53,987 bases of DNA from Planctomycetota bacterium (lineage in GTDB: Bacteria > Planctomycetota > Phycisphaerae > WQYP01): the NCBI GenBank assembly GCA_021831565.1, contig JAKBMM010000013.1:1-53987 (forward strand), in the 5' to 3' direction. The position numbers and the translations under genes were made by a program. The notes under the pieces are model-generated. The model made no database searches and was not told the DNA's origin. It was given only the letters and a program-made list of their open reading frames with translations. Within the stretch, counting starts at the first letter, position 1. The number at the start of each line of letters is the position of its first letter. This document shows positions 43,261-51,757 of the stretch, one piece after another.

Positions 43261-44058
43261 GTGAATATTGGGGTAAAGCCGTGGCTTGGAATCATCGCGC
43301 TGGTCCCGCTGGCTATCGGGGCGCCGCGTGCTGACCAGTGCGAAACTCATTGCGCCAAGCCGGGCGGCCGCGCCGGCTCGCGTAACGGCATCCCGCCGGC
43401 GATCGGGGTTGCGCCGCCGTCGCCGGCGGTCGGTTCTCATCCCCGGCTCCCGTCGATTCGTCGGGCCGTTGCTGAAATTGGCTCATCCCGCTGGCGCGTT
43501 CGCAGCCGCGCCCAGCGCTGGTTATTCAGAAGAGGACCGCGCGCTCTGCCCGCTGTCCTGGCGCGCCTGCGCTGCGCGCGGAGTCCGGAAGTCATCAATC
43601 GTCTTGTGCATGTGGGAATACAGCTTTACCTGGAGAAATTTAACGCCGCCATTTCCGGCCGGCGGCCTTTTTTGGGCATTACTTTTGCGGTGCGCCCGCT
43701 GACCATCCGAAGGGGCGGACGTAAAAAGCGGATCACCGCCGCCGTCGTCCGGCAGGTCTGGCCGGGATTCCCCTGCGGGCGATTTCTACATGGCGGCGAT
43801 CTGATTATCGCCGTAAATTCCGCTTATCTGCCGAAGAATGCGACAGTCCGGGATTTCCGCAATATCATCCTCCATTTTCACCCCGGGGCGCAAGTTGCTC
43901 TGACGGTCCGCCGCGCCGGCCGAGAGCATGTATACTGGGTGCGGTTGCTGGGCGTACCAAGCAACCGCATTTCCTTGGCGGGTATGCTCCAACAACGTTC
44001 AATCCGTATGGCGCGTTTTCTGCGGAAATATCTCTCTGGTGTACCGCCGGATCGATAG
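43261..44058 (+). CDS. Secreted PDZ-like domain protein
   Basis: A 265-residue protein with GTG start. A signal-peptide-like start (PWLGIIALVPLAIGAPRA) is followed by a low-complexity region. The PDZ-like core lies in about residues 135-230: PFLGITFAVRPLTIRR is the carboxylate-binding-like strand, GGDLIIAVNSAYL is the usual GD-I strand, and HPGAQVALTVRRAGREHVYW the last strands. It may bind peptide C-termini in the periplasm. It follows the FHA gene by 23 bases. The rest of its function is unknown. Confidence 0.65.
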   Translation: MNIGVKPWLGIIALVPLAIGAPRADQCETHCAKPGGRAGSRNGIPPAIGVAPPSPAVGSHPRLPSIRRAVAEIGSSRWRVRSRAQRWLFRRGPRALPAVLARLRCARSPEVINRLVHVGIQLYLEKFNAAISGRRPFLGITFAVRPLTIRRGGRKKRITAAVVRQVWPGFPCGRFLHGGDLIIAVNSAYLPKNATVRDFRNIILHFHPGAQVALTVRRAGREHVYWVRLLGVPSNRISLAGMLQQRSIRMARFLRKYLSGVPPDR

Positions 44059-44308
44059 GCTCGGGGTAGGAAACCGGCGGATCCGTCAGTTCAGGCAATG
44101 GGGCGGTTAGACCGATAAAGAGGAAGGTTGGGCGTTGACCCTTAAGCCGCTCGACGATATAAGGACTTGGACGGGCGATCGACAATCGAGCGTTGCCCGC
44201 CATCTCCCGATCGCTATCGGGAACATCGGGACCGGCGCATCCCGGTGAGCTGGGGTTCGTCCGAATCCAGGTCGGCTTCCAACCGTATCCGCTTGCGAGG
44301 AACGCTCC
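44059..44308. other. Intergenic spacer between PDZ and TPR genes
   Basis: No gene is seen in these 250 bases. A short palindrome (TCCCGATCGCTATCGGGA, about 44205-44222) is present, of a type that recurs in the window with the core GCTATCGGG. No convincing promoter was identified, and no terminator with a T-run. Confidence 0.4.
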
Positions 44309-46720
44309 ATGATCCGGAAATTCTCTCCCTATCACTATATGGTTCCGGCATTGATCGGTCTGGCGAGTATTTTTCCGGCGGGTTTGCCCGCCGCGGCGCA
44401 GGCGACGCCCAGCACGGGTGCGCTATGGGCATATCAGCTTGTGAATGACGCCCGGTCGGCGGGTCGTAACCTGCGCATACCGCCGGCCCTGGCCGCGCGG
44501 GAATCACTGGTGTTGTTGCAGGAAGCGCGGCGGATCGATCCCCATTCAACGAGAGTGTTGCGCCTTCTGGCCGAGGCCGCCGCGGTATTGCACCGGACAA
44601 GCCTGGAGCGCTCGACGCTGTTGGAACTGATTCGGCTCGAGCCGCATAATCTCGTCGCCCAGGTCCGTTTCATCGACGCCTTGGCCGCCCGGTACCAGAC
44701 GGTTGCCCGGCGTATCCATGTTTACCTTGGAATCCTCAATAACGGGAAGATCAATCCGCAGATACGCAGCGCGGCGGCCCTGCGCATCGGGCAGTTGCGG
44801 CTCGCCCAGGAGCATCACCGTCAGGCGGCGGCAATGTTCATCAAGGCGGTGCATCTGAATACCGCTAATCTGGCGGCTTGGCGGGAACTTTCTCTGCTTC
44901 TGGCGCGCCGGCGCGCGCCCCGCCGAGAGCGCCTCTATACGCTGATCCGGCAGCTTCGCTGCAATCCCTTTGATCCCCGGGTGATGGCGTCCATAGCCCG
45001 TATTCTGGCCTCTGCCAACGACTATTCCGCCGCCGCCCGCTGGGCCAATGCCGCGGTCCAGCAGTTCCAGCGAGTTGCGGCGCCACTGGACCCGCGCCTC
45101 ACAGCGGACCTGGCGGCGTGGTGGGCGATAGCCGATCGGCAGGCGGAACTTCGTCCCTACCTGCGGGAACTTCTGGCGCTCAAACATCCCCCGACCAAAG
45201 TTCTCATGATCGCCCTGGCGCAAGCGAGCAAAGGCGGCTTGGCCCGTGGTTCGAGCGCTGCGGCCATCCTGGCTCGCCTGCACCGGCGGCTGGCGGCCGC
45301 CAGCAAGGCCCGGCCCAACGACCCGATTCTCCAATCCGACGATCTGTGGCTTGATTTTCTATACCAACCCGAACTGGCCCATGACATTGCGGCCCGTGTG
45401 GCGGCGTTGCGCAAACCGCTCGCCGGCGACAACCCCACTTACCTTCGCCTGCGCGGCTGGCAGCTTCTTCGGCAGGGATACCTTCCGGCGGCGCGCCAGC
45501 GCTTCCAGGCGGCCGGTAACGATCCCTACGCGCAGCTCGGATTGGCGCGAATCGACGCGCAGGAACATAACAAAAGCGCCGCCGCCGCCATTCTTCGGCG
45601 ACTCTGGCTCTCCCATCTGCGCTCCCTGCCGGCGCTGGCCGTCGCCCGGGCGGCTCGCTCCTGGAAAGTGAAGCTCCCTGTCGGTAAGAAAGATAAGGCG
45701 ATCATAGCCATGGCCGCCGGCTATCCGTCCCGGGAATTGGACGCGATCTATCATCCCTCCGACGCGGTGCTGGTGTACGTGCATTGGCCCGCTCGCTTTT
45801 GCTCTTTGGGTGAACCGATTGATATCGACGTGCGCTATTTCAACTCGACGCCCTGGAGTCTGGCGGTGGGACCCAATACCGCTCTGACCACAAATGTGGG
45901 GCTGGCCGCCACGCTCGAAGGCATCACCCACACCAGCTTGGGCGCCTATGCCGTGGATTCCAACGCCCAGGTTCTGCGCCTGGATTCGCAACACTCGCTG
46001 CGCGTACGTTACCGCGTGGACCAGGGAACGCTGGCCGACATCATTTGGGATTCTCCCACGTCGCTGCTGGGCGGCCAACTACGGTTGATCACCAACCCCA
46101 GCGCGATCGGCGCCCGACTTTTTCCCGGCTTGGGCGGCCAGGAAATTAATGCCGGCTATTTTAATCTTTCCGGATTCTGTTCCGGCTCCCGGGATTCGCT
46201 GCTGCAAGTCGCCAAAAAATTACCTTCCATGAGCGCCGCTAAACGGATGCTCGCCGCCGGTGTCCTGGTCTGCTCGCTGCCGGCGATTACAGCCCGGCAA
46301 CAGGCCTTGGCCAGCGGCGCCACAACCTCTTCCGCCAAACCGACTCTCTCCTCCGTTCGCAGGAAGCTCACCGCGACGCTGTTGCAATTGCTTGGCGATT
46401 CCCAAGAGAGCTACACCCAGGCCTGGATCGTCCGCCGCGCCCCTTACAAGGGATTGTCGCGGCGGCTCGAATCGGCCATTCATCAACTGGTCGCTTCTCC
46501 CGTCGCGCTGGTGCGCATCATGAGCTACCGCCGGCTGCTGAACATGGCCATGCTAAGCGGCGATCCGACGGAATTGGCCGCCGTCGCACGCCGCCTGGCC
46601 GCTCTGGCGCATTCGGACAAAAATACCCTCGCCGCCCGCTGGGCCGCCGATCTTGCCGTCCAAGCCGCGATCCCGCCGCCGAAACGGACGACAACCCGCC
46701 CCGCGCTCGCCCCGGATTAA
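44309..46720 (+). CDS. Secreted TPR-repeat protein
   Basis: An 803-residue protein with an N-terminal signal (about residues 1-33, ending PAAAQA). The middle is built of TPR-like helical pairs (for example LRIGQLRLAQEHHRQAAAMF, QRFQAAGNDPYAQLGLARID, ARWANAAVQQF), a protein-interaction scaffold. A beta-rich section near residues 480-600 (VYVHWPARFCSLGEPIDIDV) interrupts the helices, and the C-terminus has a Ser/Thr-rich stretch. No catalytic motif is visible. It is likely periplasmic. It lies on the same strand as the FHA-PDZ genes and ends 38 bases before the convergent mreC. Confidence 0.65.
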   Translation: MIRKFSPYHYMVPALIGLASIFPAGLPAAAQATPSTGALWAYQLVNDARSAGRNLRIPPALAARESLVLLQEARRIDPHSTRVLRLLAEAAAVLHRTSLERSTLLELIRLEPHNLVAQVRFIDALAARYQTVARRIHVYLGILNNGKINPQIRSAAALRIGQLRLAQEHHRQAAAMFIKAVHLNTANLAAWRELSLLLARRRAPRRERLYTLIRQLRCNPFDPRVMASIARILASANDYSAAARWANAAVQQFQRVAAPLDPRLTADLAAWWAIADRQAELRPYLRELLALKHPPTKVLMIALAQASKGGLARGSSAAAILARLHRRLAAASKARPNDPILQSDDLWLDFLYQPELAHDIAARVAALRKPLAGDNPTYLRLRGWQLLRQGYLPAARQRFQAAGNDPYAQLGLARIDAQEHNKSAAAAILRRLWLSHLRSLPALAVARAARSWKVKLPVGKKDKAIIAMAAGYPSRELDAIYHPSDAVLVYVHWPARFCSLGEPIDIDVRYFNSTPWSLAVGPNTALTTNVGLAATLEGITHTSLGAYAVDSNAQVLRLDSQHSLRVRYRVDQGTLADIIWDSPTSLLGGQLRLITNPSAIGARLFPGLGGQEINAGYFNLSGFCSGSRDSLLQVAKKLPSMSAAKRMLAAGVLVCSLPAITARQQALASGATTSSAKPTLSSVRRKLTATLLQLLGDSQESYTQAWIVRRAPYKGLSRRLESAIHQLVASPVALVRIMSYRRLLNMAMLSGDPTELAAVARRLAALAHSDKNTLAARWAADLAVQAAIPPPKRTTTRPALAPD

Positions 46721-46758
46721 GAAACTATCTTTATGTTGATTTGGTTTCTGACTCCCCT

Positions 46759-47631
46759 TCAGCGGCGCGACGAGAGAACAATCGCCGCGTGATAAGTTTT
46801 CTCCATGTCCACGCGCGGCCGGATGCGCAGGGACCAGCGCCAACTGGTGCGGTCCGATGGCCGTACGCGACGGACCACTCCGATGACCGCACCGTTGATG
46901 GCGGCGGGCCACTCATGATCGTGCAGCAGCACCAGGTCGCCGGGTCGCGGCGGTATGGAATTAATGGATTCATCCAACTGGCAGGTCATTCGTCCCCGGC
47001 CGCGCCCTTCAACAAGGGCTTGTTTTGAAATGGTGATCTGCCCATTCGGCGTGGGGCGGACAATCCAGGCGTTTTCCTTCATGCGCGGATCAGTAAGAAG
47101 CCGCACACTGGACGTTTCCGGTCCCACGGATATGACCCGTCCGACCAGCGCCAGCCGGGCCAGAACCGCATCGCCGACTTGAATGCTCCCATCATCGCGC
47201 CGCCCCTGGTCGAGCGTACATGTATCAACGCCGCCGCTGGAAAAACCGACCACGTCGGCAATCCGCAAAGCGGTGCCGGACATTCCGGGAAAATTGCGGC
47301 TGATTATCCGCGACTCGCGAAGAATATGCTCCAGCGCGGTTGTGCGCGCCAAGAGTATGGCGATTTCATTCCGGTAGCGCTGGCGAACGGCGCGCAGATG
47401 GCTTTCCCCCCCGGGGTGGGCGTGCAGAAAACGATTGAAGGTCGTCTGCAGGCTGGTTAGCGCCAGAGAGACGGGCGTAAGTACGGCGCGAATCACCTGC
47501 GAGACCAGCACACGGGGCGGACGCATCACCTGTGGCTGGCGGGCGGATACAAGCACGCAAACCACCGCCGCGGCGATCAACAGCCAGAACCGGCGGTAGG
47601 GAGTCATTCGTAACACAGATTGGCGGCTCAC
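46759..47631 (-). CDS. mreC: Rod shape-determining protein MreC
   Basis: A 290-residue protein with an N-terminal anchor (about 14-30, FWLLIAAAVVCVLVSA), a short coiled coil and two small beta-barrels: GSIQVGDAVLARLALVGRVI and then SSVRLLTDPRMKENAWIV are typical MreC segments (the latter close to the conserved S-x-V-x-L-LTDP). It links the MreB filaments to the periplasmic wall machinery. It overlaps mreB by 4 bases. No mreD follows; the next gene is convergent, so the usual mreBCD order ends here. Confidence 0.85.
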   Translation of the reverse strand: MSRQSVLRMTPYRRFWLLIAAAVVCVLVSARQPQVMRPPRVLVSQVIRAVLTPVSLALTSLQTTFNRFLHAHPGGESHLRAVRQRYRNEIAILLARTTALEHILRESRIISRNFPGMSGTALRIADVVGFSSGGVDTCTLDQGRRDDGSIQVGDAVLARLALVGRVISVGPETSSVRLLTDPRMKENAWIVRPTPNGQITISKQALVEGRGRGRMTCQLDESINSIPPRPGDLVLLHDHEWPAAINGAVIGVVRRVRPSDRTSWRWSLRIRPRVDMEKTYHAAIVLSSRR

Positions 47632-48680
47632 ATTTCATCCTGGTCCGATTCCAGCGCATCCTTGAGATTCTCGATATTTTCCAGAACCAGTCCCGTTCCG
47701 CGCGCCACACAGGTTAGCGGATCATCCGCCAGCCGCACGGGCAAGCCCGTCGCCTGCTGAATGACCTTGTCGATGCCGCGGAGCAGACTGCCGCCGCCGG
47801 CGAGTGTAATACCGGTTTCCACCAGGTCCGCGGCCAGTTCCGGTTCGGCGTGTTCCAGAGTATGGGTGACGGCATCGATGATCTTTCCGGTCGGTTCCTG
47901 CAGTGCTTCGCGAATTTCCTCGCTGGTGACAATGCACTTGCGCGGCAACCCGCTGATCATATCGCGCCCGCGAACCTCCATCGTCGTTTCCGGTCCAACC
48001 GGACTCGCCGAGCCGATCTCGATCTTGATCTTCTCGGCCGAAAGCACGCCGATCATCAGGTTATACGTTTTTTTCATGTGATTGGTGATGGCTTCGTCGA
48101 AATTGTCGCCGGCGATGCGGATGGATTCGGAAACCGCTATATCGCCCAGGCTGATGATGGCCACCTCGGTGGTTCCGCCTCCGATATCGACGATCATGCT
48201 GCCCACGGCCTCGTTGATCGGCAGATTGGCCCCGATGGCCGCCGCCATCGGTTCGAGCACCAGGTATACGTGTCGCGCCTGCGCCTGCATCGCCGAATGG
48301 AAAACAGCCTGTTTTTCCACCGCGGTAATACCGGACGGAATGGCGATCACCACGCGCGGTTTGATGAAGCGCCGCCGGCCGTGCACTTTGCGGATGAAAT
48401 AGGCCAGCATGGCCTCGGTGATCTCAAAATCGCTTATGACGCCGTCCTTGAGCGGCCGGATGGCCGTAATGCTGCCTGGTGTTTTGCCCAGCATTTCCTT
48501 GGCCGTCAGCCCGACGGCGTTGCCGTTCTGGAGAACAATGTTGGTGCCCTTGCGAACCGCCACCACGGATGGTTCGTTCAGGACAATACCCTGGCCGCGT
48601 ACGCAAACCAGCGTATTGCATGTCCCCAGATCGATACCCATGTCCAGGGAAAACCAGCCCAGAGCCCAGTCAAAAAACAC
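47628..48680 (-). CDS. mreB: Rod shape-determining protein MreB
   Basis: A 350-residue actin-like protein. Phosphate 1 MGIDLGTCNTLVCVRG, the connect region IVDIGGGTTEVAIISLGDIA, and phosphate 2/adenosine TGITLAGGGSLLRGIDKVI are all intact. It polymerises under the membrane and guides wall synthesis. The presence of mreB with mreC supports a peptidoglycan-related, rod or elongating growth mode. It lies in the operon 289-aa coiled coil, 47-aa membrane protein, mreB, mreC. Confidence 0.96.
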   Translation of the reverse strand: MFFDWALGWFSLDMGIDLGTCNTLVCVRGQGIVLNEPSVVAVRKGTNIVLQNGNAVGLTAKEMLGKTPGSITAIRPLKDGVISDFEITEAMLAYFIRKVHGRRRFIKPRVVIAIPSGITAVEKQAVFHSAMQAQARHVYLVLEPMAAAIGANLPINEAVGSMIVDIGGGTTEVAIISLGDIAVSESIRIAGDNFDEAITNHMKKTYNLMIGVLSAEKIKIEIGSASPVGPETTMEVRGRDMISGLPRKCIVTSEEIREALQEPTGKIIDAVTHTLEHAEPELAADLVETGITLAGGGSLLRGIDKVIQQATGLPVRLADDPLTCVARGTGLVLENIENLKDALESDQDEM

Positions 48681-48709
48681 GCCTGTATTGCTCCGTTCTG
48701 AGAATCTCT

Positions 48710-48853
48710 CTAGAATCCCACGAGCACCTTGTACTGGTATACCACGTAGATCAGGGCGGCCAAGGTGGCCAACATGCCGATGAGCGCCAAGGCGGTGTAT
48801 ACGTTCGGCTGCGGCTTAACGCTTATTCGGCTTCGCGGACTTCCGCTTGACAT
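48710..48853 (-). CDS. 47-residue membrane protein upstream of mreB
   Basis: A small gene: the ATG at 48853 has GGGAG 6-8 bases upstream, and the frame ends at TAG (48712-48710). The protein has a basic N-terminus (SSGSPRSRISVKPQPNVYT) and one membrane helix (ALALIGMLATLAALIYVVYQ). It sits between the coiled-coil protein and mreB with 47- and 30-base gaps, clearly in the same operon. Similar small one-pass proteins occur near cell-wall genes in planctomycetes, but the family is not characterised. A role in anchoring the MreB-MreC complex is inference. Confidence 0.75.
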   Translation of the reverse strand: MSSGSPRSRISVKPQPNVYTALALIGMLATLAALIYVVYQYKVLVGF

Positions 48854-48899
48854 GGGAACTCCCAGGGATCGAATCCCTTACAGCACCGCTCCGGCCGGC

Positions 48900-49769
48900 T
48901 TACAAGCCTGGTCCACTCATGACCAGATCGGCGGTGTCAATTTTCGCGCCAGGCGCCTGGAGCGTTACCACGCCGACCGATTCCGTGGTGTCCACTCGCT
49001 GGACAATCGCGTCCCCGATGTACTTGTGATCGCGATAGATGGTCAAACGGGTCCCCTTGTGGATTCCATCGCGACGGCCCAGGGAAGTGCTCACGTAAGT
49101 CCGGCCGTCGAATGTCCGCACGCGGCGGATGATTCCGTTGACCCGCACCGGTGTGGGCGTGCCAATCATGGTGCGCAGATTGACGGCGCGTTGCGGCGAA
49201 ACGGTTGTTTTGGCCGCCGCCAGGACCAGCTTGTGATTCAGAGCGACAATGCTTTCCTGAAGCGTCTGGATGGTCTTCCGCGCCGCGTCGCGCTCGTCGG
49301 TAAGTTGATCCACGCGCCGGTTCAACTGTGCGTTTTCATTAATGTATCGCAGCAGCGACGGGCGCAGTGTGTTCAACTGCGCCGTTTCGTCGGCCACCTG
49401 TTTGTTGAGGGAATGGACGGTATTCGTCAGCAGGGAGACGTTCGTGCCCATCTGGCCCTTGGCGGCCTTAATCTGGGCGATCTCGGTCTGATCGCCCGCC
49501 ACCTGGCCTTCCAGATTGATGATCTGGGATTGCAGCGCCCCCGCCTGTCGCGCCGCGGCCCGCCGGGCGGCGGCCAATTTTCGCAGCAGAGCGGTGTTTT
49601 GCGTCTCCTGCTGCGCTAACGCCGCCGCCGCCGCGATCCGCGACTTCTGTTCAACCTGCAATTGTTCTTTGTAATTCGGTTGTTTATAGGCGAACAGCAC
49701 CACCAGAACCGCCAGCACCAGCGCCAGCACAAGCTGAAGCACAACGAAAATTTTTGTCAACGTATTCAA
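48900..49769 (-). CDS. Membrane-anchored coiled-coil protein leading the mre operon
   Basis: A 289-residue protein. One N-terminal membrane segment (about 7-28) is followed by a long coiled coil (about 40-180, many Ala/Gln/Leu heptads) and a C-terminal small beta domain: TYVSTSLGRRDGIHKGTRLT, then IYRDHKYIGDAIVQRVDTTE. This topology resembles MreC: anchor, coiled coil and beta-barrel. It may be an additional periplasmic scaffold specific to this lineage. It is the first gene of the operon. No clear promoter is seen in the upstream 80 bases. Confidence 0.75.
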   Translation of the reverse strand: MNTLTKIFVVLQLVLALVLAVLVVLFAYKQPNYKEQLQVEQKSRIAAAAALAQQETQNTALLRKLAAARRAAARQAGALQSQIINLEGQVAGDQTEIAQIKAAKGQMGTNVSLLTNTVHSLNKQVADETAQLNTLRPSLLRYINENAQLNRRVDQLTDERDAARKTIQTLQESIVALNHKLVLAAAKTTVSPQRAVNLRTMIGTPTPVRVNGIIRRVRTFDGRTYVSTSLGRRDGIHKGTRLTIYRDHKYIGDAIVQRVDTTESVGVVTLQAPGAKIDTADLVMSGPGL

Positions 49770-50144
49770 AGGCGACTCCCGTTGGCCGAATCTTCACCTG
49801 CGATCTTCGTTCGCCCGTCTACGGTGCCGGTTTGCAACCGCTGATTTTATTCCGGCATTGCCGTGAACGCTTGCTTTCGCCCGGGCGTCAGGCCCATCCC
49901 CAACGCGTATACGCCGCAAGCCCCGCTTCCCACTCCTCTCTGTATGCCGAAAGTTTAGTAGCCCCGCAACGTCTGTCAAGGGAAATGGTGGGGATATTTT
50001 TTTCTGCGGGATCCCGAATGTCGGGCCACGGGGTGTATGGCGCGCCGGCGCCGGCGCGCCGCGTCGCATGGATTTGCGGTGCTTATGTCACCAAGAGCCT
50101 GTCCGGACAGGCTCTAAATTATTCCCCGGAAAATTGGTGCGATC
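49770..50144. other. 375-base spacer with two perfect 22-bp palindromes
   Basis: No gene is credible here. A GC-only palindrome occupies 50039-50060 (half-site GGCGCGCCGGC), and another lies at 50094-50115 (half-site AGAGCCTGTCC). The latter is 29 bases past the stop of the receiver-like gene and may be its terminator. A T-run (seven T, near 49996) lies left of both. Confidence 0.7.
50094..50115. terminator. Perfect 22-bp palindrome, probable terminator
   Basis: The half AGAGCCTGTCC is followed directly by its reverse complement, so an 11-bp stem (with a tight loop) can form. It follows the receiver-like gene (minus strand, ends 50145). There is no T-run next to it, so factor-dependent or bidirectional termination is more likely. 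Confidence 0.5.
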
Positions 50145-50654
50145 TTATGACGATACGCTTCCCGCCGGGACGGCGATCTCCGCCGGCAACGGAGCCGCGG
50201 CTTCGCCATTGGCCGTCTCTTTGAGAAAAGTGATCCAGCGCCCTTCCAGTGAAAGCAATGCGCTGCGCAAGCGGTTCGGATTGATCGGCTTGTGCAGCAC
50301 CAGCTCCGCATCCAATCCGAATGTTTCTTCCATCACATCGGTGGTTGGGCCGTCGATTATCACGATCACGGGCAATCCTGAAATCCTGGTGTCGGCCCGA
50401 ATTTCCTCGAGCAGTTTCCCGCCGTCCACGTCCCGCAGCGGCAGCTTAAGAAAAATAGCGTCCGGCCGGCGCTTCGATTCAAACGGCGGCTCGCGCCGCA
50501 GAAACGGCAATACGTCCATTCCCCGCCGCAGCACCATCAGTTTGTTATAAATCCGGGCGGTATTAAAGGTCTCGGCCAGAGCAAACACTTCGCTGGGACT
50601 GTCTTCAACGAGCAGAAACGCCAGCGGCTCGAATGGGTAGTGCTCAGACTCCAT
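50145..50654 (-). CDS. Receiver-domain protein lacking the phosphoacceptor aspartate
   Basis: A 169-residue protein. FLLVEDSPSEVFALAETFNT keeps the acidic pair (Glu17, Asp18), but the strand normally reading ILLDLxLP here reads PDAIFLKLPLRDVDG with Lys70 in place of the phosphoacceptor Asp. The later Lys is kept in LVLHKPINPNRL (Lys121), while the switch Thr/Ser is not clear (VIVIIDGP). It belongs to the Rcp1-like, single-domain receivers. It probably cannot be phosphorylated in the usual way and may act by protein contact. ATG 50654 has AGGA about 8 bases upstream. Confidence 0.75.
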   Translation of the reverse strand: MESEHYPFEPLAFLLVEDSPSEVFALAETFNTARIYNKLMVLRRGMDVLPFLRREPPFESKRRPDAIFLKLPLRDVDGGKLLEEIRADTRISGLPVIVIIDGPTTDVMEETFGLDAELVLHKPINPNRLRSALLSLEGRWITFLKETANGEAAAPLPAEIAVPAGSVSS

Positions 50655-50822
50655 ACTCGTCCTTTCCATATCCATTTTTCCGGACCGCCGCCTTGCCTGT
50701 TTTTCCGCCTTCGCATCCGGCGTAAAAAAATTGATCTTCCACAGATCGTTATCGGTTTGCCGTCCCGACTTGCTTGAACACCCGTGCAGGCATAAGTTGC
50801 GGCAATGGCGGACTGTTTGTCT

Positions 50823-51593
50823 ATGCGAATAACCGTTCTGGGTTCGGGCACCTCGACCGGTGTGCCGATGATCGGGTGTCACTGTCCGGTTTGTTCCAGC
50901 GACGATCTTCGGGATCGCCGTTCGCGCTGCAGTATTGTGGTGCATTATCAGAACCACCATATCCTGGTGGATACCACTCCGGAACTGCGCTTGCAGGCTA
51001 TTGCGGCCCGGCTCGACCGCATCGATGCCGTGGTGTTCACACACGCCCATGCGGATCATATTTTCGGACTTGACGATGTGCGACGGTACAACACGATCCT
51101 GGGTTCCCCGCTGCCCATTTACGCCGCCGAGGATACCCTCGTCGCGTTGGAACGCATATTTCCCTATGCCTTCATCCAACAACAAGACGCGGGCTTTTTT
51201 CGCCCTACGCTGGCGCCCAACAGGATTAGTGGACCTTTCGATCTTTTCGGCGTATCGTGGCGGCCCATACCCCTCCTGCACGCCCGCGGCGCGGTGCTGG
51301 GATTCCGTATTGGCGATTTCGCCTACTGTACCGACTGCTCTGATTTTCCCGAATCGTCGCTGGATCAACTCCGGAATCTCCAGACGCTGATTATCGACGC
51401 TCTGCGGCCCCGCCCGCACCCGGCCCACCTTTCCTTCGCACAGGCGCTGGCTCTCATCGACCGCCTCCAACCCCAACAGGCTTATTTCACTCATCTTTCT
51501 CACGATGTGTCGCATGCCCAGGCCGAGGCCGGCCTGCCGCCGCGCGTGCGGCTCTGTTATGACGGATTAACGATACCCATCCCGCACGGATGA
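50823..51593 (+). CDS. MBL-fold metal-dependent hydrolase (PhnP-like)
   Basis: A 256-residue protein. The start MRITVLGSGTSTGVPMIGCH is typical of the PhnP-like phosphodiesterases, and FTHAHADHIFGLDD is the HxHxDH metal site. A CHCPVCSS cysteine group near residue 20 may bind zinc. YFTHLSHDV supplies a later His ligand. Known relatives hydrolyse cyclic phosphates or act on related phosphodiesters; the substrate here is unknown. The start at 50823 fits the family better than the upstream ATG (50805). It is divergent from the receiver-like gene. Confidence 0.85.
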   Translation: MRITVLGSGTSTGVPMIGCHCPVCSSDDLRDRRSRCSIVVHYQNHHILVDTTPELRLQAIAARLDRIDAVVFTHAHADHIFGLDDVRRYNTILGSPLPIYAAEDTLVALERIFPYAFIQQQDAGFFRPTLAPNRISGPFDLFGVSWRPIPLLHARGAVLGFRIGDFAYCTDCSDFPESSLDQLRNLQTLIIDALRPRPHPAHLSFAQALALIDRLQPQQAYFTHLSHDVSHAQAEAGLPPRVRLCYDGLTIPIPHG

Positions 51594-51757
51594 AACCCGT
51601 TCGCCGCGCGAACCAGCGTCGCGCCAATCGCATCACGCCAATCGCGCCGCGCGAAGACGGGCCGCTGCGACGGACCGTGTCACAAAGTCCGGTGCGCAAA
51701 TTCATGTACCGTTCAACAACCTCTGCGATCGCGCGACTCGGCGGTGAAATGTTCGGG

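Noticed and set aside
48845-48895. A tRNA-like T-arm sequence (GGGATTCGATCCC) before the 47-residue gene
   Set aside because: No acceptor, D or anticodon arm can be built around it; it is the ribosome-site region of the small gene.
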